From assembly GCF_003515065.1 (NCBI RefSeq), contig NZ_QXGH01000027.1, forward strand, positions 1-64,000: a stretch of DNA of 64,000 nucleotides, written 5' to 3'. Source of the DNA: Nocardioides immobilis. Lineage in GTDB: Bacteria > Actinomycetota > Actinomycetes > Propionibacteriales > Nocardioidaceae. The position numbers and the translations under genes were made by a program. The notes beneath the pieces were generated by a model. It had not been told where the DNA came from, did no database searches, and saw nothing but the letters and a program-made list of their open reading frames with translations. Shown here piece by piece: positions 48,706-55,741 of the stretch (its first letter is position 1; every line of letters starts with the position of its first letter).

Positions 48706-49029
48706 ACGTCGCCCTCGAGACGTACCGGTCCCGCCTATCTGCTGCCGGCCTTCGCGGCAGCGTTTCTCGGCTCGACTCAGATCAAGCCTGGCCGCGTCAA
48801 CGTCTGGGGCACGGTCCTGGCGGTTTCACTCTCGCGGTCGGCGTGAAGGGGGCTCGAACTGACAGGTGCGCCCTTCTGGCTCTCCGACCTGTTCAACGGC
48901 GCCGCACTACTGATCGCTGTCGGTCTCACCAACAACGGCATCCGCCGCCGTCGTCAATCACCGCCGGTCCAGAGCGCCAAGACTCCATCCGAGTCGCGGG
49001 GTCTGCCTCACGAACTGGTGACAGACTGA
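48706..49029 (+). pseudogene. Frameshifted C-terminal fragment of a sugar-type ABC permease
   Basis: Frame one reads YLLPAFAAAFLGSTQIKPGR then VNVWGTVLAV, matching the same segment of the permease at 31479 (LLPAFAAVFLGSTQLQPGRF, NVWGT). After a shift the next frame reads TLAVGVKG. After one extra base in a G-run it continues as LELTGAPFWLSDLFNGAALL to TGA at 49027. Two frameshifts and the missing N-terminal three-quarters make it a dead gene. No ATPase or binding-protein remnant is seen next to it. Confidence 0.75.
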
Positions 49030-49229
49030 CGCGGGAGTCCGCCGTCATCGGCGACGGGGCCTGGAGCCGCGATCGGAAGTTTGTCCACCTCGATCGACAT
49101 CGCCGCAGCGGGGAGCTGCGACTCGTCGTACGTGCCCAAGACGGCCTGGGAGCCGACCACGATGACCTCGGGCTGCTGGATGATCTGGCAGGCCGTCCGG
49201 ATCGCGTGCTCCAGCTGATCGCGCCGCAT
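49008..49229 (-). pseudogene. Truncated nucleotidyltransferase-like (DUF6036-type) gene
   Basis: The first roughly 55 residues (MRRDQLEHAIRTACQIIQQP, EVIVVGSQAVLGTYDESQLP, AAAMSIEVDKLPI) look like the N-terminus of DUF6036-type nucleotidyltransferases with the GSQA core. The downstream domain is missing, and the frame runs out into the permease fragment. It overlaps the XRE-like gene by one base (stop/start), the arrangement of two-gene toxin-antitoxin-like modules. Confidence 0.6.
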
Positions 49230-49740
49230 CAGCCTGCCGCCTTCAGGACTTCACGGCGCTGGTCGTCAGGAAGCAGTCCGGACATGGGGGAGACGTCCCT
49301 CATCTCGATCGAGTCGCGGTCGAGACCGGTCAGCACGCGATGCAGGCCCGGCAGGTCGCCGCGGTCGACCAGTTGTCGCCAGCGGTCGAGATTGCGTTCG
49401 TGCGGCTGACCTGTGACCCGCTTGCTGAGGCGATCGAGGTTGCGTTCGATCGTTGGCTTCCAGTCCTTGAAGCTCTGGCGGTTGAGGAGCGCCGAGAGTC
49501 GCCGGTGCAGCTGCCACGAGCGGCGCTCGGAGCGAGTCAGCTGCGGGACGACGGGCCGTCGTACGACCTCGAGGCGGAAGCCCATGCATGACAGCAACCG
49601 GTCGAGCTGGTCGTCGCTGAGGTCGACCCTGCCGGAGAGGAAGCCGCTGATGCTCGGATGGCGCACGCCGCTGAGCCGTGACAGGTCGGACTGCGTGGTG
49701 CCCGTCTCGACATCCGTGGTGGCAACAACTTGGCAACAGC
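49229..49740 (-). pseudogene. XRE-family regulator, start lost
   Basis: The frame reads TTQSDLSRLSGVRHPSISGF, LSGRVDLSDDQLDRLLSCMG and FRLEVVRRPVVPQLTRSERR, the helix-turn-helix of a XRE antitoxin-like regulator followed by its C-terminal domain. Upstream the frame meets a TGA without a good start, so the first helix is lost; GTG at 49666 could only make a protein lacking half the HTH. It was the partner of the truncated nucleotidyltransferase gene. Confidence 0.6.
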
Positions 49741-49979
49741 AGGTTCAGGCCGAGCTGTGGCCAAGCGGAGGTGTTGCGATAACCCGCCTGAGCCCCGCAC
49801 CGATGAGCGCGCAGACCGACAACGTCCATGGTCAGGTTGGTCGCCCGACTTTCCAAGTGCAGCGGGCTACGACGTTTGGAACATCTCGGTGAGTTCCGCG
49901 TCGGCAACCTTCCTGCGTGCGTGGATTTCGCTCGGGGTCAGCAATGAGTTGGATCAGGTCGGAGCGTGGCCGGACTATC

Positions 49980-51785
49980 TCAGCCAGGGACAATCGCTTC
50001 GACGTCGATCTCCAGGGTCTTGATCTTGCGGTATATCGATGCTCGGGAGATTCCCAATGACTCGGCCGCCTTGTCCTTGGCGCCGCCGTTGGCCCGCAGT
50101 GCTTCGACGATGGCTTCCCGGGTCAGCCACTCGATCGGCGTCAGGTGTCGCCTGAGTCCCCCGCCGCGTTCCGGTGGCAGGTCGGCCTCGTCCAGCGTGT
50201 CGCCCCGGGCTTCCCTGACCATTTGCTTGATGACGCCGTCGACCTCGGTGAGGTTGCCCGGCCACGTTTGTCGTGTGAGCCGCGAGACCAGCGCCGGCGT
50301 GGCAGTGACGTGTCGACGCCCTGCGTGGCGACGGATCATCGCGGGGATGATCTTCTCAAGGTCCGAGACGCGCGTCCGCAGGGGAGGCACGGCAACGAAG
50401 GGCACGCGCGCGGCCCTCAGCGCGGACGTCGCCTGGTCCTGGCCCTCGGCAGCGGTCGTCCGCAAACTGAATGCGAGCCAGCCCGGTAGGGGCTCTTCGT
50501 GCCGGGTGACGGTCGACATCAGGTTCGCGAGGACTCCGTCGGCGAGCATCTCCGCACGTTTGACCAGGACCGGCGAACCGCGGCGCAGGTCCTCCAGAAC
50601 GGCAGTGACAATCTCGGACCCGCTGCGTGGCGTCTCCGCCTCGTCGACCACGATCAGGTTGCGTGCCGGGAAGTGCTGCGACGCGACGGCTCGGACCGTC
50701 ATCTGTTTGCCGACGCCGCCTTCGCCGATCAGGCACACGGGCTGACGCTCATCGGCATGACGGCTCACCAGTACTGCGGCGCCCATCGTGGCCGGGCTGA
50801 GTCCATCAAAGCCCGCGACAGGTGCTGCTTGGCGGGGCGCTGCGGCAGCGGTGGATTGGAGCCTCTCCGTCGGGACGACTTCGATGATCGCTCCGACGAG
50901 CTGGCCCTCACGCGAGACCGCTCTCATCTGCAAGGACGTCTGCGTGCCGTTCGAAAGCACGATGGGAACGTCGTTCCGCTCGGCCGCCGCCAGGGCTTCT
51001 TGGGCCAAGGGCCAGAGGTCGTCGCGCCGCATGTCGCCCAGCAGCGAGGTGACCGTAGGTGCGGCGAGCAGTGCCTCGGCACTGACCGCGAGGACGTGTG
51101 ATCCGCGCACGCGCGACGCATGGAGGTATTCCTCCATAAGGGCCTTCGCGCCGCGCCCGCTGAGCTCGAGGAGGCCTTCCTCGATGACGCTACCGGCTTG
51201 GCGGACCAGCGCCGTGAGCGCCGGGCTCGCCAGTTCTGACCACGTGGTGATGTCCAGGACGCCGAGAATGCGGTGGGTGTTGGGATCGCGCAGCGGAACG
51301 CCCACACACGCGTAGGTGCGGAGCACTTCGTTGAAGTGCTCCACTCCGTGCACCAGCGAGGTGGTCCGGCCTTCGAGGGCGGTCCCGATCCCGTTGGTCC
51401 CGACGTACTTCTCGGAGTAGTTGAAACCGGGTGCCAGCTGGACCCGATCGAGGGCAGACGCCAACTGGCGCTCGCCCGACCGGCGAAGGAGGATCTTGCC
51501 TCTGCTGTCCGCCAGGATCACCGTTATCGGGCTGCCCATGATGTCCTCCTGCACCCGCTGGATCACCGGGGTGGCAGCTTTCACGAGCTTCGTGGCGAGG
51601 TTGAGGTTCGCGTCGTACGGCGCGCTGATTTCGTCCGCGCCGGCACCGTCGTCGTAGGAGCGTCGCCACGATGCAAGAATCTCGTCGCGCGGCCCATATG
51701 CCTGGGGTGACACCGCTGCGCCCGACAGCAGGCGGTCGCGAGCTCGTTCAATCGCGACGGCCCACTCATCTGAGTCTGTTGTCAC
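49980..51785 (-). CDS. AcoR/MimR-type transcriptional activator (GAF, degenerate AAA, Fis HTH) (1)
   Basis: The 601-residue protein has a helical entry (EWAVAIERARDRLLSG, ILASWRRSYDDG), a GAF domain (ITVILADSRGKILLRRSG, YVGTNGIGTALEGRTT, ILGVLDITTW) and a central AAA-like part with Walker A GEGGVGKQM and VVPTERLQ before it. The C-terminal Fis-type HTH is AKDKAAESLGISRASIYRKI. The GAFTGA loop needed for sigma-54 contact is absent. Start GTG 51785 has GGAG six or seven bases upstream; GTG 51818 would place a GTCTCA-type repeat on the start codon. By family it should activate the nearby monooxygenase genes in response to an inducer. Confidence 0.85.
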   Translation of the reverse strand: MTTDSDEWAVAIERARDRLLSGAAVSPQAYGPRDEILASWRRSYDDGAGADEISAPYDANLNLATKLVKAATPVIQRVQEDIMGSPITVILADSRGKILLRRSGERQLASALDRVQLAPGFNYSEKYVGTNGIGTALEGRTTSLVHGVEHFNEVLRTYACVGVPLRDPNTHRILGVLDITTWSELASPALTALVRQAGSVIEEGLLELSGRGAKALMEEYLHASRVRGSHVLAVSAEALLAAPTVTSLLGDMRRDDLWPLAQEALAAAERNDVPIVLSNGTQTSLQMRAVSREGQLVGAIIEVVPTERLQSTAAAAPRQAAPVAGFDGLSPATMGAAVLVSRHADERQPVCLIGEGGVGKQMTVRAVASQHFPARNLIVVDEAETPRSGSEIVTAVLEDLRRGSPVLVKRAEMLADGVLANLMSTVTRHEEPLPGWLAFSLRTTAAEGQDQATSALRAARVPFVAVPPLRTRVSDLEKIIPAMIRRHAGRRHVTATPALVSRLTRQTWPGNLTEVDGVIKQMVREARGDTLDEADLPPERGGGLRRHLTPIEWLTREAIVEALRANGGAKDKAAESLGISRASIYRKIKTLEIDVEAIVPG

Positions 51786-51801
51786 CGTGCGCTCCGTCAG
51801 T

Positions 51802-51816
51802 TTCTCAAAGTGAGAC
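51802..51816. promoter_or_regulatory. Inverted repeat TTCTCA-N3-TGAGAC
   Basis: One mismatch from the perfect copy at 57451. It lies just upstream of the regulator gene (minus) and 158 bases before the DUF1097 gene (plus), so it can serve either. Confidence 0.5.
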
Positions 51817-51973
51817 ACCTCACACTACCCGTTCTGACTCGAATGGGACGCGGCAAGACAGCCACGACAGCGGTCGACGCGGCGTCAAGACCCGCGTGCC
51901 CTCCGACCGGCTTCGTGCCTTGTCCCGACGAGCGCGACCGCTCGTCGGATCGTCTCGACAAAGGAACACGCAC

Positions 51974-52666
51974 ATGACCCAGCGACTGAAGTCCCTGTTG
52001 CCGCTCAGCGTCGCCGTAGGCCTGCTGGCCTTCCTCTGGCTGGAGGTGTCGCTCAACTTCAGCTTCCACTGGTTCAGTGATGGCGACCTGGGGATCGGCC
52101 TGTCGCTCCCGCACAACTTCCACCTGATTCCACCGGCAGCATTCGTCTCCTGGGCGATGTTCTTCGCTGCCGGTGCCGACCGAGCCGCGGCGGGCAAGGT
52201 GGCCGTTGCCTCGGTGATCGGAGCCTTCAGCGGGCTCCTGCTCATGTGGATCTCACCGACAGTTGCCGACCTGCCGGACTTCTGGGGCATTGCTGCAACG
52301 GCCGGAGTTCTCGCGCTGATCGTCACCGCGTCGGGCAGCCTCGGTGACTGGTACTTCATCCCCGGAACCTTCGGTGGCTTCGCCACGATCGTGTTCTGGT
52401 GGATCGCTACTGGCCTGGACGGCTGGGCGGAAGGCGGCGGCGGAGTCGGCAACAGCGTCGATGCCCTCGGCGATCCCGCGACCGCAGGCAGCGGCGCGTT
52501 CGGTGGGGTCTTGTCCACGCCGATCGAATGGGTATTCCTCTCGTGCACGGCCACCCTCCTGTGCGGTGTCCTGCTGGGAGTGGTCTCCACAAAGGTCGCG
52601 GGCTTTCTCGCGGCTGTGTTCCCGGCTCCGAGCCGAACGGAGACCACACCCGCGCCATCTGCGTGA
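51974..52666 (+). CDS. DUF1097-family membrane protein
   Basis: The 230-residue protein has five or six predicted helices (LLPLSVAVGLLAFLWLEVSL, AAFVSWAMFFAAGADRAAAG, KVAVASVIGAFSGLLLMWIS, IAATAGVLALIVTASGSL, VFLSCTATLLCGVLLGVVS) and the DUF1097 opening. It may be a channel or carrier for a small molecule; the family has no fixed function. AAAGGA lies eight bases before the ATG. It is the first gene of a plus-strand block leading to the prm locus. Confidence 0.7.
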   Translation: MTQRLKSLLPLSVAVGLLAFLWLEVSLNFSFHWFSDGDLGIGLSLPHNFHLIPPAAFVSWAMFFAAGADRAAAGKVAVASVIGAFSGLLLMWISPTVADLPDFWGIAATAGVLALIVTASGSLGDWYFIPGTFGGFATIVFWWIATGLDGWAEGGGGVGNSVDALGDPATAGSGAFGGVLSTPIEWVFLSCTATLLCGVLLGVVSTKVAGFLAAVFPAPSRTETTPAPSA

Positions 52667-52744
52667 GTGAGGCCGGACGAACGACCGGGTGCGTGGACGT
52701 CGGAGAACGGCGTTCACGTACCCGCCGCCACGGCCATCACGGAC

Positions 52745-52759
52745 GTCTCAGATCGAGAC
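52745..52759. promoter_or_regulatory. Inverted repeat GTCTCA-N3-CGAGAC
   Basis: One mismatch from the 57451 copy, 97 bases before the small gene at 52857. Confidence 0.5.
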
Positions 52760-52856
52760 CCGCGGCGAGCCGGAACAGCGGTCGAATGGAGTCATTGCAT
52801 CACCGGCGGTCCTGGCGAACAGCAACCGTCGCACCCATCTCTGAACGGGGAAGACG

Positions 52857-52958
52857 ATGATCGACTGGGACTCGGAAGACTGGGGCGGGAAGGTCCACCT
52901 GGCATCAAACGGCTCGTGGGTCGTCGACAGGCACGGCGACGAATCCGACGACGAGTGA
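52857..52958 (+). CDS. 33-residue acidic small protein
   Basis: ATG 52857 follows GGGGA and opens a 33-codon frame with three Trp residues (IDWDSEDWGGKVHLASNGSW) and an acidic end (ESDDE). Its TGA overlaps the GTG of the next gene (GTGA at 52955), a translational coupling that supports it being real. No family recognised. It and the next two genes lie between the GTCTCA repeat and the FAD oxidase gene. Confidence 0.5.
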   Translation: MIDWDSEDWGGKVHLASNGSWVVDRHGDESDDE

Positions 52959-53224
52959 CCAGCGAGGCAGTGACCGGCGAGGCCTGGATGCGCTACGCGT
53001 TGAGTCGGATCCGCACGCTGGTCGACCAGCCGCGCGAGGACATGTCCGAAGACGAGTTCAGCATCTTCACGTTCGCGCAGAATGCGCTGGCAGGGGGTGA
53101 GCCCGTGATTCGTTCGATCGAGCGAGGCCCGGGAGTTCGCCTGTGTCGCATCTGTCTTGCCGAGTGGAACGACGCCGTACCCGTCGACCACGTGCACGGG
53201 TGCCCGCTGAGCACGGCGCCGTGA
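52955..53224 (+). CDS. 89-residue small protein with CxxC
   Basis: The protein begins TSEAVTGEAWMRYALSRIRT and ends with VRLCRICLAEWNDAVPVDHV and HGCPLS, so a Cys-x-x-Cys pair followed by His-x-His-x-Cys may bind zinc. The GTG overlaps the stop of the 33-residue gene. I do not recognise the family. It might be a small regulator or chaperone of the adjacent oxidation systems, but that is only inferred from position. Confidence 0.5.
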   Translation: MTSEAVTGEAWMRYALSRIRTLVDQPREDMSEDEFSIFTFAQNALAGGEPVIRSIERGPGVRLCRICLAEWNDAVPVDHVHGCPLSTAP

Positions 53225-53282
53225 ACACGTCAGTTCAGTCAATATGCCCGTCCGCCTTGGCGACGCAGAATGGAGTCACGCC

Positions 53283-53849
53283 ATGAACACGACCACTGCC
53301 GACTGGCAGGGACTGGCGGTTGCCGGCCTGAGCCAGCTCACGACCGACGCCATGCCTGCGATGGAGCTGTTGTATCTCGATGGACTGGCCATTCATCTCC
53401 TCGGACCGGAAGCCCCTGAGCCGCCGTACACGATGGAGCATGCCGTGACGATCGCCAGCCTGCTGCTGCGCGCCGTTGCGGACGCGCCGGTGGTGGGCGC
53501 CGAGCTCGAATCCGGGAACGTGTACGAGACGACGACCTCAGCACGTGAAGCGGTGGTGGACGGTGCTCACCGACTCGCAAGCAGCGGTGGGCTCGGAGCG
53601 CAAAGGCTGGTGAAGAGATTCCTCCCCGCCGCCGTGGGCGAGCTCGAACAGCACAAGGAAGGCCCCGAGGCCCAGGTGCGTTCGCTCTTCTACTACGGGC
53701 TGCTCGCCATCGCGTCCGGACCGGAGAACCAGACCAACGCAGAGACCTCGGACGGCGTATTAGCGTCGTTCCGTTCCTGGGACAAGCGGATCGGCGAGGG
53801 CTTCGTCCCGCCGTGGCGCATCGTTGCCCAGGATGACTCCGCGAGCTGA
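53283..53849 (+). CDS. Hypothetical all-helical protein
   Basis: The 188-residue protein has helical segments (DWQGLAVAGLSQLTTDAMPA, MEHAVTIASLLLRAVADAPV, AQVRSLFYYGLLAIASG) and no signal or membrane anchor. ATG 53283 has TGGAG about eight bases upstream; ATG 53244 has none. No family recognised. It lies 68 bases before the FAD oxidase gene in the same direction. Confidence 0.5.
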   Translation: MNTTTADWQGLAVAGLSQLTTDAMPAMELLYLDGLAIHLLGPEAPEPPYTMEHAVTIASLLLRAVADAPVVGAELESGNVYETTTSAREAVVDGAHRLASSGGLGAQRLVKRFLPAAVGELEQHKEGPEAQVRSLFYYGLLAIASGPENQTNAETSDGVLASFRSWDKRIGEGFVPPWRIVAQDDSAS

Positions 53850-53917
53850 CAAGCAACAGCTCCATACGACGCCGTACACAGCGCACGCGCTGATCCCTGA
53901 GGAGGTGGGGGATAGCG

Positions 53918-55294
53918 ATGACGACGAGCGAGCAAGACGCCCTCCGGGTGCTGGAGGAGCTCCTTCCCGCCGACATCGTGGTGGCGGACCCCGACGTGAT
54001 CGCCTCCTACGCCCGGGACCAGTCGAGGTTGACCGACTTCTGCCTCCCCCTCGCCGTTGTGATGCCCCGCACGACCGACGAGGTCTCGCGCTCTCTCAAG
54101 GTGCTGCACGAGCTCGGGATACCGACGGTCGCGCGGGGTGCGGGCAGCGGTCTCAGCGGCGCGGCGAATGCCTCGCCCGGCTGCGTCGTGCTGTCGCTGC
54201 ACCGGATGAACGAGATCCTCGAGATAGACGCGGAGGACCGGCTCGCGGTGGTGCAGCCCGGGGTGATCACCGCGAGCCTGCGCGCCGCTGCCAGCGCCGT
54301 CGGCCTACTTTACCCGCCCGATCCGGGAAGCGTGGAGATGTGCACCGTCGGCGGCAACGTCTCGACCAACGCCGGTGGGATGTGTTGCATCAAGTACGGC
54401 GTGACCGGGGACTTCGTGATCGGGCTCGAGGTCGTCCTTGCCGACGGGCGGGTGATGCGTACGGGACGTCGCACCGTCAAGGGCGTCGCGGGCTACGACC
54501 TCACTCGGCTCTTCGTCGGCTCCGAAGGCACGCTCGGAGTGATCACGGAGATCACCGTCCGGCTGGTTCCCGGGCCGCCCGCGGCGCAGACGCTGGTGGC
54601 GTCGTTCGCTGGCCTGAGCGACGCCGGTGCCGCGGTCGCGGGCGTGATCCGAGCCGGCTTGACGCCGTCGTTGATGGAGATCCTCGACCGCACGACCGTG
54701 CAGGCGGTCGACGAAATGTCGCACATGGGGCTGGGGCGGGGTGTGGCTGCCCTGCTCCTGGTCCAGAGTGACGACCGGGACGCGACAGATCTGCTGACCC
54801 TGATCGAGGACATCTGTCAGCAGTGCGGTGCCCTCGATGTGGCGCGAAGCTCCGACCCGACAGAGGCCGCTCTCCTCCTGGAAGCCCGACGACTTGCCCT
54901 GCCTGCCCTCGAGCGCCTCGGCGACTGGCTGCTGGACGATGTCGCCGTGCCACGGTCCCGGATCGTCGACCTGATTGGGGCGATCGAGGACATCAGCCAT
55001 CAGTTCGGCATCGTGATCGGCGTCTTCGGCCACGCTGGGGACGGAAACCTGCACCCCACCGTCATCTTTGACGACGCTGATCCGGTGAGCAGGGCCGCGG
55101 CATTGGCGGCGTTCGACGCGATCACACAGAAGGCGCTGGACCTCGGCGGGACGATCACGGGAGAGCACGGCACCGGTCGGCTCAAGCGGGCGTGGCTAGT
55201 TCGCGAGCTCGACCCGACTTCGCACGCCGTGCAGACCGCCATCAAGGCGGCACTCGACCCCCACAACCTGCTCAACCCTGCCGTCGCTTGGTGA
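53918..55294 (+). CDS. FAD-linked oxidase (GlcD / D-lactate dehydrogenase type)
   Basis: The 458-residue flavoprotein has the PCMH FAD-binding domain (GIPTVARGAGSGLSGAANA, PPDPGSVEMCTVGGNVSTNA, TVKGVAGYDLTRLFVGSEGT) and the C-terminal oxidase domain ending IVIGVFGHAGDGNLHPTV, GGTITGEHGTGRLKRAWL, DPHNLLNPA. It oxidises a 2-hydroxy acid. In this locus it may handle lactate- or 2-hydroxyisobutyrate-like products of alkane or ketone oxidation, but that is inferred. The ATG follows GAGGTGGGG. Confidence 0.85.
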   Translation: MTTSEQDALRVLEELLPADIVVADPDVIASYARDQSRLTDFCLPLAVVMPRTTDEVSRSLKVLHELGIPTVARGAGSGLSGAANASPGCVVLSLHRMNEILEIDAEDRLAVVQPGVITASLRAAASAVGLLYPPDPGSVEMCTVGGNVSTNAGGMCCIKYGVTGDFVIGLEVVLADGRVMRTGRRTVKGVAGYDLTRLFVGSEGTLGVITEITVRLVPGPPAAQTLVASFAGLSDAGAAVAGVIRAGLTPSLMEILDRTTVQAVDEMSHMGLGRGVAALLLVQSDDRDATDLLTLIEDICQQCGALDVARSSDPTEAALLLEARRLALPALERLGDWLLDDVAVPRSRIVDLIGAIEDISHQFGIVIGVFGHAGDGNLHPTVIFDDADPVSRAAALAAFDAITQKALDLGGTITGEHGTGRLKRAWLVRELDPTSHAVQTAIKAALDPHNLLNPAVAW

Positions 55295-55319
55295 GGCACC
55301 GCTCCTGCGGAACGCGCAC

Positions 55320-55334
55320 GTCTCAGATCGAGAT
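55320..55334. promoter_or_regulatory. Inverted repeat GTCTCA-N3-CGAGAT
   Basis: Two mismatches from the 57451 copy, 35 bases before the ABM-domain gene. The weakest member of the set. Confidence 0.35.
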
Positions 55335-55368
55335 CGAGTGGGGTCGGCCTGCGTGCTTGGCTGGGGGA

Positions 55369-55698
55369 ATGATCTTCATCACCGCCAAGTTCCGCGTCCG
55401 TCCCGCAGATGCCGAGCGCTGGCCCGAGATCGTCGGTGCGTTCACCGAGGCCACGCGCGCCGAGGAGGGCTGCCTCTGGTTCGACTGGTCGCGCAGCCTG
55501 GACGACCCGACCGAGTACGTCCTGGTCGAGGCCTTCCGCGATCCCGAAGCAGGCGGCCAGCACGTCGGCTCGCAGCACTTCAAGGACGCTCGCATGACGC
55601 TGCCACCCCACCTGGTGGAGACGCCGCGGATCGTGAACTTCGACGTTCCGGGCGTTGACTGGTCCGAGCTCGGCGAGCTCTCGGTAGATCAGAGCTGA
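55369..55698 (+). CDS. Antibiotic-biosynthesis-monooxygenase (ABM) domain protein
   Basis: The 109-residue dimeric alpha-beta ferredoxin-like fold opens MIFITAKFRVRPADAERWPE, followed by GCLWFDWSRSLDDPTEYVLV and FRDPEAGGQHVGSQHFKDA, the standard ABM pattern. It could be a cofactor-free oxygenase or a heme-related protein. GGGGGA lies before the ATG. It is the last plus-strand gene before the convergent regulator gene. Confidence 0.8.
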   Translation: MIFITAKFRVRPADAERWPEIVGAFTEATRAEEGCLWFDWSRSLDDPTEYVLVEAFRDPEAGGQHVGSQHFKDARMTLPPHLVETPRIVNFDVPGVDWSELGELSVDQS

Positions 55699-55710
55699 GC
55701 CGCCAACAGT

Positions 55711-55741
55711 GACCGGTCAGGGACAAGGATCCTGGCCGGTC
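55711..55741. terminator. Hairpin between the ABM gene and the second regulator
   Basis: Arms GACCGGTCAGG and CCTGGCCGGTC (11 bases, one G-T pair) with a nine-base loop between two convergent genes. Confidence 0.65.

Noticed and set aside
49867..49944. Short minus frame reading LTPSEIHARRKVADAELTEM
   Set aside because: The sequence is protein-like, but the frame is only about 25 codons after a stop, with no ribosome site and no family match; the 49741-49979 gap holds no other supportable gene.
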